Positions 7,582-15,130 of a stretch of 64,000 bases of DNA are shown here, in pieces. The notes below the pieces were generated by a model. It was given only the letters and a program-made list of their open reading frames with translations, was not told where the DNA came from and did no database searches. The position numbers were made by a program, and so were the translations under genes. Within the stretch, counting starts at the first letter, position 1; each line of letters starts with the position of its first letter. This DNA is from Stratiformator vulcanicus (GTDB lineage Bacteria > Planctomycetota > Planctomycetia > Planctomycetales > Planctomycetaceae): positions 1,126,529-1,190,528 of the forward strand of contig NZ_CP036268.1 in assembly GCF_007744515.1 (NCBI RefSeq). The letters are read 5' to 3'.

Positions 7582-7941
7582 ATGTCCGCAGCCAGTCATC
7601 GCCGCATCGACGTTGAAGAGATCGGTGACGTCACGATCGCGCGCTTCGTCGACAAGAAAATCTTGGATGAGACCAACATCCAGATTATCGGCAACCAGTT
7701 ATTCGGGCTCGTCGATGAAGACGGTCGCCAGAAGATCATTCTGGACTTCGCCAATGTCGAGTACCTCTCGAGTGCGGCGCTCGGCAAACTCATCACGTTG
7801 GATAAGAAGGTCAAATCAGCCAAGGGCAAGCTGCGGCTGTGCAATATCCGGCCAGACATCTACGAAGTTTTTGCGATCACGCGACTCAACAAGCTGTTCT
7901 CGATGTACGACGATCAAGAAAAGGCGCTGGCCGGGTTCTAG
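7582..7941 (+). CDS. Anti-anti-sigma factor, STAS domain (RsbV/SpoIIAA-like)
   Basis: The protein is 119 residues from ATG 7582, chosen because AAGGTGG precedes it and the STAS fold begins immediately after (an upstream in-frame ATG at 7486 would add 32 unrelated residues). A STAS domain fills the protein: strands around DVTIARFVD and IILDFANVEYLSS, with the phosphoacceptor region YLSSAALGKL. In partner-switching systems the unphosphorylated form binds the anti-sigma kinase and frees the sigma factor, while phosphorylation of the Ser blocks binding. The likely kinase partner is encoded 117 bp downstream on the same strand. Confidence 0.85.
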   Translation: MSAASHRRIDVEEIGDVTIARFVDKKILDETNIQIIGNQLFGLVDEDGRQKIILDFANVEYLSSAALGKLITLDKKVKSAKGKLRLCNIRPDIYEVFAITRLNKLFSMYDDQEKALAGF

Positions 7942-8058
7942 TTGAAACCCGAAGCCCGCTCGTCCGTCACGGGCGATGCGAGGCCCTTGCCGAGGCTGCC
8001 GCACGGAGGCAGCGAGACCAGATTGCCGAACTGAGCCGTGACAGCGCGAGCGAAAAAT

Positions 8059-8496
8059 ATGGCCTGGGTTGAAGAATTCGAGATCACGATTCCCAACGAC
8101 ACCGCTGAGGGTCAGCGCGTGCAGGAGAGGATCGTTGCGAAGCTCGAAGAACTCGACTTTCCCGAGCGCGACGTGTTCGGCGTGCGCCTGGCGCTCGAAG
8201 AAGCCCTCGTCAACGCGATCAAACACGGCAACGGGATGGACGAGGAGAAAACCGTCCAGATCGGTTGCTGGATCAGTGACGATCGCGTCCGCATCGAAAT
8301 CGAAGACGAAGGTCCGGGCTTCGACCCGGGCGATGTGCCCGACCCCACACTCGACGAAAATCTCGAGCGACCCTGCGGCCGCGGCCTGATGCTCATTCGC
8401 AGCTTCATGAGCCGGTGCGAGTATGTCGGGCGCGGAAACAAGGTGATCCTGGAGAAAGAACGCGCGCCCGCGACGACCGAAAAAACCGGGTCATGA
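8059..8496 (+). CDS. Anti-sigma factor serine kinase, RsbW/SpoIIAB-like GHKL ATPase
   Basis: The protein is 145 residues from ATG 8059 (an in-frame GTG at 8038 is an alternative). Typical GHKL ATPase boxes are visible: the N-box EEALVNAIKHGNG (about 52-64), the G1 box EDEGPGFDP (about 83-91) and the G2 box GRGLMLIRSFM (about 111-121). Proteins of this HATPase_c_2 type bind a sigma factor and phosphorylate the STAS antagonist. The STAS gene directly upstream supports a partner-switching module, although no sigma factor gene is adjacent; the ECF sigma at 37.1 kb is not obviously linked. Confidence 0.85.
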   Translation: MAWVEEFEITIPNDTAEGQRVQERIVAKLEELDFPERDVFGVRLALEEALVNAIKHGNGMDEEKTVQIGCWISDDRVRIEIEDEGPGFDPGDVPDPTLDENLERPCGRGLMLIRSFMSRCEYVGRGNKVILEKERAPATTEKTGS

Positions 8497-8599
8497 CGCC
8501 CTCGGCCAGCTCTTTCGGCGAACCTGTCCGCCACGACCGGCCTCCAGCCTTGAAACCGGCGGCATCGTTACTAATCATGGCGAATTCAACGCAGCATAT

Positions 8600-8672
8600 T
8601 CCCCGATAGCTCAATCGGTAGAGCGGCGGACTGTTAATCCGTAGGTTGTAGGTTCGAGTCCTACTCGGGGAG
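8600..8672 (+). tRNA. tRNA-Asn (GTT anticodon)
   Basis: The 73-base cloverleaf has acceptor arms TCCCCGA (8600-8606) and TCGGGGA (8665-8671) with discriminator G, D-loop AGCTCAATCGGTAGAGC, anticodon loop CTGTTAA with GTT at 8633-8635, and T-arm GTAGGTTCGAGTCCTAC. CCA is not encoded. An integrase gene ends 16 bases beyond its 3' end, so the tRNA is probably the attachment target of the element to its right. Confidence 0.97.
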
Positions 8673-8687
8673 CTTCCGAAGTCTTAA

Positions 8688-9902
8688 TCAATTAGCGACT
8701 TGCGGCGACCGATCAGGGTCGCCGTTTTTCGTTTCCGGCCCGGTGATAGCCAATGTGTTAGCTGGCCGCGCCGCCCATACAATATCGGCCGCGTCGTCGG
8801 CTTCGATGCCGACGTAATAGCTCATCGTCGTGTTGATCGAGGCGTGCCGCATGAGCTGCTGCAGGACCGCCGGTTTGACCCGCTGTGCCCACCGGGTACC
8901 GAACGATCGCCGCAGGTCGTGGGCACTCGCGAACTTCACTTTGCCGGACTTCGATTCGGCGACCTTCACGCCAGCTTTCCGGCCGATCTTGACGAGCGTT
9001 TTGCTCATCGTGCCCCACGTCACCCGGCCGCACTTCTTCGATCGCAACCAAGGGTTGAAGACGAAGCCGGTTCGCTGATCGTCGGGGATCTTCGAGAGCA
9101 GATCAGCGAATTCCGGAGCAACAGGCAACATGCGATCCTTGAAGCCCTTGTCGGCCCCCGCCCGAATCCGAAACATTGGCCGACGGCCCGACAGATCGAC
9201 GCACAACTCCCGGTCATCGGTCCAGTGTAGGCGGTAGGCTTCGCGGATTCGCAGGCCGGACCACCACAGCCCGCGAATTAAATCTTCCCACCCACCGACA
9301 GCATCCGCCGGCACAACGGTCGGAACTTTCGCGATCATCCGGTCGAGCTCTTCCGCGGTGATCGCTCGCCCCTTCATCTTCGGCACTCTCTTCGGCATGT
9401 CGATTTCCGGGGCGCGGCCGATCAGCCCGACCTTTGCCGCCCATCGCAGCGACGATTTGAGGTGAGCCAGATACGAAGCGATCGTCGCTTCGCTGAGTTG
9501 TTCTTTGCGTAGCATCCCCTGCATTCGCGAGATTTGACCGCTGTCGAGTGCGGCCAAGTTCTTCGGGTCAATCGTGCGTTCGACCGCTGCGAACGCACAC
9601 GCGGCCTTCTGGCCGGTCGATTCGGCCTTGCCGCTCAGAAACTCCGATTCGTATCTCTCGCGGAAGTCTTCCCAGCCGGTGAGTTGGGTTCCGATGAATG
9701 TGCCCTCTTCGAGTTCTCGCTCGAGCTTTGCCGCCTTGCGTTCGGCGTCACGCCGGACCGGCGTTTTGAGCGACTTCGTTTTCTTCCGACCGGTCACCGG
9801 GTCGACCCACTGACCAACGTAATTCTTCCGGTTCTTTGGCCTAAAGCATGAAACTTTCATTCGACCCGCCCCCCTGTCACGCTGTTGTCTTGTTTTCGTC
9901 AC
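8688..9902 (-). CDS. Tyrosine recombinase (phage/island integrase) next to tRNA-Asn
   Basis: The product is up to 404 residues from GTG 9902; an in-frame ATG at 9860 (MKVSCFRPK) is an equally good start. An N-terminal SAM-like core-binding domain spans roughly residues 75-180, and the catalytic domain follows. All catalytic elements are seen: Arg in WWSGLRIREAY, Lys in GADKGFKDR, HDLRRSF (HxxR), the His of LMRHASINTT, and Tyr in MSYYVG. The enzyme looks intact. Its stop lies 16 bp from tRNA-Asn, the standard arrangement for an integrated genomic island with attL at the tRNA 3' end. It is unrelated to the IntI remnant at 4.6-5.0 kb. Confidence 0.9.
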   Translation of the reverse strand: MTKTRQQRDRGAGRMKVSCFRPKNRKNYVGQWVDPVTGRKKTKSLKTPVRRDAERKAAKLERELEEGTFIGTQLTGWEDFRERYESEFLSGKAESTGQKAACAFAAVERTIDPKNLAALDSGQISRMQGMLRKEQLSEATIASYLAHLKSSLRWAAKVGLIGRAPEIDMPKRVPKMKGRAITAEELDRMIAKVPTVVPADAVGGWEDLIRGLWWSGLRIREAYRLHWTDDRELCVDLSGRRPMFRIRAGADKGFKDRMLPVAPEFADLLSKIPDDQRTGFVFNPWLRSKKCGRVTWGTMSKTLVKIGRKAGVKVAESKSGKVKFASAHDLRRSFGTRWAQRVKPAVLQQLMRHASINTTMSYYVGIEADDAADIVWAARPANTLAITGPETKNGDPDRSPQVAN

Positions 9903-9965
9903 GGTGAATCCGAAAAGAGACGCCCCGGCAATACACGCGGGGCGTCTCGTCAGAAGCCGTTCACG

Positions 9966-10391
9966 CTATGCGTGAGCCGCGTACGGATCGGGTGCCGCTT
10001 CCAGCCCGACCTTGATTCCGGTGTGCTGTTCGTAGAGGTCGCACACTCGGCTCATCGTCGCGTCGTCGTCTTTCTCGACCGTGAGGCCGATCGCGACGGT
10101 GTAGCCGGCGTCCTCTTCGCCCACCGGGGGATATGACCCGACGCCGAAGCAAGCGACACCCTCCCCCTCGCACGCTTCGACGAACGCCGCGTGAGCTTTT
10201 CCGCGCGGGCCCTTCGTCCCGTAGGAATCGTCAACTCGGTCAGCCTCGACCGGGTTGTTGTTGACGATCGCGAGCAGACCGTCGACTTCGTCCACGTCAT
10301 CGAGGCACGCCCGGAAGCGAAAGCGGTCGGACTCGTGAACCTCTTTCGCGACATCGTTCAAAATCTCTTCGTTGGTCCGTTCTTCGGCCAT
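9966..10391 (-). CDS. Island cargo: hypothetical acidic protein
   Basis: The start chosen is ATG 10391 (MAEERTNEEIL); an upstream in-frame ATG (10445) would add residues that do not look coding. The 141-residue product is very acidic with no signal peptide or membrane segment. It has a helix-rich N-terminus (NEEILNDVAKEVHESDRF) and a C-terminal half with the strand-like GYTVAIGLTVEKDDD. I do not recognise the family. It lies 63 bp upstream of the integrase gene on the same strand and is probably part of the same integrated element. Confidence 0.55.
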   Translation of the reverse strand: MAEERTNEEILNDVAKEVHESDRFRFRACLDDVDEVDGLLAIVNNNPVEADRVDDSYGTKGPRGKAHAAFVEACEGEGVACFGVGSYPPVGEEDAGYTVAIGLTVEKDDDATMSRVCDLYEQHTGIKVGLEAAPDPYAAHA

Positions 10392-10486
10392 TGTTCTACC
10401 TATCAATTCAGGGTTTGAATGCAGCCGCGACATTGCGGACCGCACGTTCAGTTACCGTTGCCGTTTGAAAATTCCGATTCAAGTGT

Positions 10487-10858
10487 TCATGCCGCCTTGG
10501 ATTCGTCCGGGGCCGCCGCGGCTTTCCGTTTTTCGATGAATTGGTCGACCTTCACCTCGATCGAGTGGGACGCATCGAGCAAGACGCCCTCGATCGATCG
10601 CATCAGTTCGGACGTGTCGTGCCAGCGGTCCCGGTCCGGGTCGGCTTCGTCGACGTCTTCCCAACCCGTCAGGTATTGGGCAGAGTACAGAGAGCATCGC
10701 CCCATCTTTTCGAACAGCCGTTGCCGAACTCGGTTGACGAGCCACGCGGCATCGTCGTCGGCCGCCGCGGCGAGCCGGTCGAGGTCTGTCGGGTATCGCC
10801 GGGGCGGCGAGTCATCGGCGACTTCGACGCCACGCTTTTCGCGAAAAGCGGTGATCAC
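10487..10858 (-). CDS. Island cargo: hypothetical protein, probably 5'-truncated by a repeat element
   Basis: The frame is open far upstream, but everything beyond 10860 is a repeat element whose translation has no protein character. The first plausible start is GTG 10858, two bases from the element's end. The remaining 123 residues are soluble and helical (DLDRLAAAADDDAAWLVNRV, SIEGVLLDASHSIEVKVDQF). I do not recognise a family. Either the element inserted into the original 5' region and the gene now starts at a fortuitous GTG, or the gene is broken. Confidence 0.5.
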   Translation of the reverse strand: MITAFREKRGVEVADDSPPRRYPTDLDRLAAAADDDAAWLVNRVRQRLFEKMGRCSLYSAQYLTGWEDVDEADPDRDRWHDTSELMRSIEGVLLDASHSIEVKVDQFIEKRKAAAAPDESKAA

Positions 10859-10860
10859 GG

Positions 10861-11014
10861 CGGGTGGCCCGACCGTGAAAACACCCGGGTCACGAAGCGA
10901 CGGGATGTGGTTCGACACCGTTCGGCTGACTGATCCGTCTCGCGTAAATCGGGAGGTTCTCGAACCACATCTTGTGCCTGTCGTCACCCGGCCGAGAATC
11001 GGCCGGGCCACCCG
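10861..11014. repeat. Inverted-repeat element family A, copy 1 (154 bp, MITE-like)
   Basis: The element starts with CGGGTGGCCCG and ends with the exact reverse complement CGGGCCACCCG. It contains a strong hairpin near the right end (CCGGCCGA/TCGGCCGG). It is closely similar over its length to 11537-11690 and shares its 11-bp ends with 34541-34736. It encodes nothing. No target duplication is evident at its edges. Confidence 0.75.
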
Positions 11015-11019
11015 TGGTT

Positions 11020-11056
11020 GTACGTTATTCGGAATGATTCTTGGTAAATACTCGTT
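11020..11056 (+). other. Second attI-like site, solo, with one downstream gene
   Basis: Thirty-one of 37 bases match the minus-strand sequence at 4604-4640, from ACGTTATTCGGAAT through TAAA.ACT to GTT. The last GTT belongs to GTTAGGC, a perfect match to the attC/attI core consensus GTTRRRY. Homology ends at GTT. There is no integrase gene beside it; the upstream side is occupied by an inverted-repeat element ending at 11014. Confidence 0.55.
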
Positions 11057-11069
11057 AGGCTTCACGCAT

Positions 11070-11444
11070 ATGGGTCGCCAAATTCAATTGTACGTCTGTC
11101 CTTTGATGCGAGAGGCAATCGTTTCGGAGGCGAAGCGTGTCGGCGCGAAGCTCGTCAGCCATAGCGCGGCGGGCGCTGATATCGAGTTCTCGACTAATTT
11201 CGGCGGCTCGCCGGAAGGTCGAATTTGGACAGAGGCAGCCGACCCATCGCAGTATCTGGCTCTATGTCGCGCCGCGAAGCGAGGCGCGGCCTATGACCGC
11301 GAGGCCAAACTTTGGGTGAAGCGAGCGTCTCAAGAAGAATTCCGTGCGTACTGGGTCGCACGGCAGAAGTCGCTCGACGAGTTGGTCGCACGAAATCGAA
11401 AGTTTTACATTGAGGTGCTTGGTGGCAGGCCGGTAAAACCATGA
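11070..11444 (+). CDS. Orphan small protein behind the second attI-like site (possible cassette gene)
   Basis: The protein has 124 residues from ATG 11070, only 14 bases after the G^TT of the attI-like site. The frame is open further 5', but that part translates repeat sequence. The protein is soluble and basic (RQIQLYVCPLMREAIVSEAK ... ASQEEFRAYWVARQKSL), alternating short strands and helices. I do not recognise a family. The context suggests an integron cassette. The 3' flank has an inverted repeat (AATCGCTGC/GCAGCGATT, about 11458-11517) that is only weakly attC-like. Confidence 0.55.
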   Translation: MGRQIQLYVCPLMREAIVSEAKRVGAKLVSHSAAGADIEFSTNFGGSPEGRIWTEAADPSQYLALCRAAKRGAAYDREAKLWVKRASQEEFRAYWVARQKSLDELVARNRKFYIEVLGGRPVKP

Positions 11445-11536
11445 ACGCCAGTCAAATCGCTGCGGCGAAACCCAGCCCCGCTTTGAAACTGGACGGTTCG
11501 GATTATTTGGCAGCGATTGTTCTGCTCACTTATCGG

Positions 11537-11690
11537 CGGGTAGCCCGGGCGCACGACCGGCCGGGTCGCGAAGCGACAGGATGTTGTTCGAAACCATTCC
11601 GCTGACTGATCGGTCTTGTGCAGATCGGAAGGTTCTCGAACCACATCTCGTGCCTGTCGGCACCCGGCCGAGAATCGGCCGGGCCACCCG
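11537..11690. repeat. Inverted-repeat element family A, copy 2 (154 bp)
   Basis: It is clearly similar to 10861-11014 over its whole length, of the same size, with ends CGGGTAGCCCG (one mismatch) and CGGGCCACCCG. The internal hairpin CCGGCCGA/TCGGCCGG is conserved. It stands between the orphan gene ending at 11444 and the PPK2 gene. No coding content is seen. Confidence 0.75.
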
Positions 11691-11750
11691 TTGGCAATTG
11701 AAACAAGGCTACTCTTAAGAGAAGAAGGCATAGCCGTCCATGATACCCGG

Positions 11751-11832
11751 CGGGTGGCTGCGAACGGTCTCGTAGAGCCGCCCCCAGCGAGCGCGGGGTA
11801 AGGCTGCTGTTGTTATTTACCCCAGCCACCCG
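11751..11832. repeat. Short inverted-repeat element family B, complete copy (82 bp)
   Basis: It is bounded by CGGGTGGCTG and its exact reverse complement CAGCCACCCG. The left 55 bases recur at 13349-13403 with few changes (GGTCTCGTAGAGCCGCCCCC is common to both). Confidence 0.65.
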
Positions 11833-11929
11833 TCGCGGCACCCGTAGAATCGCTTGGGCAAAATGTCCAACCGCGGGAAATTTGCGACATACGCAACCGG
11901 AGAATCAGACGGACCCATCTGCCGAGAAA

Positions 11930-12865
11930 TTACCATTTGTCGTCTTGATAAACTTCCTCCTTCTTACCGATTAAGTTCGACTCGGGTTGGCCGACAACAT
12001 CCGTGTCTTTGTTGAGATAGGGCACGGCATTGAGGACGTACTTCATACAGGCCAGCCGAGCGCGCTTCTTGTCGTCACTTTTGACGACCGTCCAGGGCGA
12101 AAACGTCGTGTCGGTCGACATAAACATTGACTTCTTGGCTTCCGTGTAGTCGTCCCACATGGCCAGCCCCTGCGCGTCGACCGGGCTGAGCTTCCATTGT
12201 TTGAGAGCGTCGTGTTCTCGAGATTTGAAGCGCCGAAACTGTTCTTCCCGGCTGACTGAGAACCAGAATTTAAACAGGCGAATCCCGTCGTCGATCAGCA
12301 TATTCTCAAGCATCGGCACCTGTCGCAAAAACGCATGGTGTTGCGACTGAGTGCAAAAACCCATCACCGGCTCGACAACGGCGCGGTTGTACCAGGAGCG
12401 ATCGAACAGCACGATCTCTCCGTTCGTCGGTAGCTGTTTAATATAACGTTGAAAGTACCACTCGCCGCGTTCGGTCTCACTCGGCTTACCCAATGCGACG
12501 ACCCGGGCATTTCGCGGATTCATATGTTCCATAAACCGTTTAATAGTGCCGCCCTTGCCAGCCGCGTCCCGACCTTCAAACAGCATCACGATCCGCTCGC
12601 CGTTGGTTTCCACCCAGTGCATCATCTTCAGCAATTCGACCTGCAGTGCGTGCTTCTCGCGTTCATAAGTTGCTGTATCGATCTTTTTGCTATACGGATA
12701 ACCTGATCCTAAGACCCGACCCTTGCGGGCCTTTTTCACGCGATTGCGAACTTCTTTAGGTACCACGTGGTCTTGAATGGCGACCGTGGCTAGGCCGGTT
12801 TGTGAACCGTTGCCGTTCGTCGAGAACCCGTTGCCCACGGATTTTGCAGACTTATTTCCAGACAT
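11930..12865 (-). CDS. ppk2: Polyphosphate kinase 2 family protein
   Basis: The protein is 311 residues from ATG 12865 (another ATG three codons upstream is possible). It has the PPK2 P-loop fold: Walker A GRDAAGKGGT (about 98-107), the lid Arg region (FMEHMNPRNARVVALGKPSE), and Walker B IVLFDRSWYNRAVVEPVMG. Single-domain PPK2 enzymes transfer phosphate between polyphosphate and nucleoside di- or monophosphates; the sequence alone does not settle which direction or nucleotide. The length fits a one-domain class I/III enzyme. The first 30 or so residues are a low-complexity Asn/Gly/Ser extension. It stands alone, with a long upstream non-coding region. Confidence 0.9.
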   Translation of the reverse strand: MSGNKSAKSVGNGFSTNGNGSQTGLATVAIQDHVVPKEVRNRVKKARKGRVLGSGYPYSKKIDTATYEREKHALQVELLKMMHWVETNGERIVMLFEGRDAAGKGGTIKRFMEHMNPRNARVVALGKPSETERGEWYFQRYIKQLPTNGEIVLFDRSWYNRAVVEPVMGFCTQSQHHAFLRQVPMLENMLIDDGIRLFKFWFSVSREEQFRRFKSREHDALKQWKLSPVDAQGLAMWDDYTEAKKSMFMSTDTTFSPWTVVKSDDKKRARLACMKYVLNAVPYLNKDTDVVGQPESNLIGKKEEVYQDDKW

Positions 12866-13631
12866 CGCACGCATTCAACCAAGAACTGGAGCCATTCTCA
12901 GGAGCGCGGAGAAAAGCCGGAAAGGGAGATGGAGCGGATGCCACGCAATGTGGCGGTCCATCAGGCGATCAGGAATCCCTTCCGGGCGGGCAAGACATGA
13001 CGATCGAACAAATCCAGACCATCAAAGCCCGCGAATCGACTGCTGACACCAATTGAGCAAAACACGTACCACACTTTTGCCGGAGAAGATCATCAGCAGT
13101 ACGACGATCATCTTCCGGGAGGGGCAAGTTCAAGGAACCGCATAGATTACTCGCGAGGAGATCACGGGCCGAATTCTCAATTCTTCGACTAAGACGTGTC
13201 GGCCATGCGAGTGGCCGTTCATGGGGTCGAGTTCGATGGGCAGGCTGCTTAACAACCGGGCACGCTAGTGTGGCTCCTCACAAGCCCGTCACTCCCTGCC
13301 GGATGTGAGAACTTCTGGGCAGTTCAGCCGAAGTCTTGGGCCGTCGGCGGGTGGCTGGGGACGGTCTCGTAGAGCCGCCCCCATCGAGCGCGGGTTAAGG
13401 CTTAGGATGTGGATCATCAATTGCGTTCTCGGCCCGAAGGTATCATTGGGCGAGCGGTTGGGCCGCAATGTATGGTCAACTTCAACAGCAGCGCGTCCTG
13501 AGATGACCGCTGGTTCGGCGGAGAGTGGATGATTGATCTACTATGAGCTAGAGTCATCCGGTTCAAGCCTTGCTCCGCCGTTCTGGAGGGCCGTGCCCTG
13601 TTAAAGGGGATTCAATGCCCGGAGGTTTCTG
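12866..13631. other. Long non-coding region
   Basis: About 765 bases separate the PPK2 start and the sulfatase start. A partial family B repeat is at 13349-13403. I see no convincing gene, tRNA or riboswitch in the rest. GGAGG at 13621-13625 is the ribosome site of the sulfatase. Confidence 0.5.
13349..13403. repeat. Family B repeat, left part only
   Basis: It matches the left 55 bases of the element at 11751-11832, beginning with the same CGGGTGGCTG end and finishing at TAAGGCT. The right inverted end is missing, so this copy is truncated. Confidence 0.6.
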
Positions 13632-15023
13632 ATGTCGTCGCGCCGCTTAATGTTGTCTTCCACTTTCGCGTTCCTGCTGACCTGCCTGAATGCTGTCGGC
13701 AGGGCGGATGAGCCGAACGTCCTGCTCGTCATGCTGGACGACGCCGGCTGGACCGACTTTGGCTGCTACGGCTCCGACATCGACACGCCGAATATCGATG
13801 CGTTGGCGGGCGAGGGAGTCCGATTTACAGACTGTCACGCTGCGGCCCCGAACTGCTCGCCGTCTCGCGCCGGGATGCTCACGGGGCGGATGCCGACGCG
13901 GGCGGGAATTTATTCCTATATTCCCCCCGGCCATCCGATGCACCTTCGCAATGAAGAGGTCACGCTTGCCGAAGTTCTTAAAGAGCATGGCTACGCGACC
14001 GGTCATTTCGGCAAGTGGCATCTCTCACAGGTCGGCAGCGATCAGCAACCGCAGCCGTCCGATCAGGGGTTCGATCATTCCCTCGGCACCACCAATAACG
14101 CGAAGCCCAATCATCTTAATCCGACCAACTTCTACCGCAATGGACAGAAGCTCGGCCAAGTGAAGGGCTATTCGTGCGACATCGTTGTTAATGAATTCGA
14201 CCAATGGTTGAGCGACGTGCCACAGGAGCAGCCGTTTCTCGGCGTGGTCTGGTTTCACGAGCCTCACACGCCGATCGCTTCGCCGCCTGATCTTGTTGCA
14301 AAGTATCGAGACCGCGGTTTAACAAAGAAGAAAGCCAAGTACTTCGCCAATATCGAAAATGTCGATCGCGCGATGGGCCGACTGCTTCACCTTCTTAAAA
14401 GTGCCGGACGTGCCGACAACACGTTTCTCTTCCTGACGTCCGACAATGGCGGCGTGAATGACTGGTCGAACCAAGGTCTTCGCGGTCGAAAGTCGTTCGT
14501 CTATGAAGGCGGCCAGCGTGAGCCGGGGATTCTATGGTGGCCCGACAAGATTAAGGCCGGCACCGTTTCCGATGAGACGGTCAGCCATCTCGACCTGTTC
14601 CCCACGATCTGTGAAATTACGGGGGCCTCGCCGCCGGCCGATCGCTCGCTCGACGGGACGAGTTGGCTGCCGCACCTCGTAGAAGGGGAGGCTTTAACTC
14701 GGGAGACGCCCCTGCTGTGGTACTTCTATCGGGTCGCGCCCGCTGCGGCCATGCGGGACGGCGACTATGTGCTGCTCGGCTATCTCGATGACCCGATTCA
14801 CAAGCACTCTCACGCGCTGACAAAGCCCGATATGCCGATGATTAAATCGGCCCCCCTGCACCGCTTTGAACTTTATAACTTGGCGACCGACCTTGATCAG
14901 ACGACCGATTTATCCCTTGAGCATCCGCAGCGCCTGCAAAAAATGATGCAAACGATGCAGCGAATGCACCGCGAGGTGGTGAGCGAAGGACCGAGTTGGA
15001 ATCTCGACGACTGGCGGCGTTAA
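13632..15023 (+). CDS. Secreted sulfatase (arylsulfatase family S1)
   Basis: The protein is 463 residues from ATG 13632 with GGAGG upstream. A signal peptide is followed by the sulfatase core at about residue 28 (PNVLLVMLDDAGW, metal-binding Asp-Asp). The formylglycine site is Cys75 in CSPSRAGMLTGR, matching CxPxR; the Cys would need oxidation by a maturation enzyme that is not encoded in this window. GHFGKWHL and TSDNGG, the other conserved blocks, are present. It should hydrolyse sulfate esters in the periplasm; the substrate cannot be read from sequence. It is followed by an unrelated regulatory-looking gene on the same strand. Confidence 0.92.
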   Translation: MSSRRLMLSSTFAFLLTCLNAVGRADEPNVLLVMLDDAGWTDFGCYGSDIDTPNIDALAGEGVRFTDCHAAAPNCSPSRAGMLTGRMPTRAGIYSYIPPGHPMHLRNEEVTLAEVLKEHGYATGHFGKWHLSQVGSDQQPQPSDQGFDHSLGTTNNAKPNHLNPTNFYRNGQKLGQVKGYSCDIVVNEFDQWLSDVPQEQPFLGVVWFHEPHTPIASPPDLVAKYRDRGLTKKKAKYFANIENVDRAMGRLLHLLKSAGRADNTFLFLTSDNGGVNDWSNQGLRGRKSFVYEGGQREPGILWWPDKIKAGTVSDETVSHLDLFPTICEITGASPPADRSLDGTSWLPHLVEGEALTRETPLLWYFYRVAPAAAMRDGDYVLLGYLDDPIHKHSHALTKPDMPMIKSAPLHRFELYNLATDLDQTTDLSLEHPQRLQKMMQTMQRMHREVVSEGPSWNLDDWRR

Positions 15024-15130
15024 TCGTCCGGGACTCATTCAGTCGTTCGCTGTGGCGCTTCCCTCTAGCATCGTGAGCGCGTACGTTTCTATATTGTCAC
15101 CAACGAATCGAACCCTCGGGCACACATCGG

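Noticed and set aside
10419-11019. 5' extension of the plus-strand frame that ends at 11444
   Set aside because: Most of it is the antisense of the cargo gene 10487-10858 and of a repeat element. Only the part from ATG 11070 looks like a gene.
11445-11530. attC site after the orphan gene at 11070-11444
   Set aside because: An inverted repeat AATCGCTGC/GCAGCGATT exists with AAC and GTT nearby, but spacing between cores and arms is asymmetric, so it does not meet the attC layout well enough to annotate.
8650-13600. attR copy of the tRNA-Asn 3' end
   Set aside because: I looked for a repeat of the CTACTCGGGGAG region right of the integrase and found none by eye.
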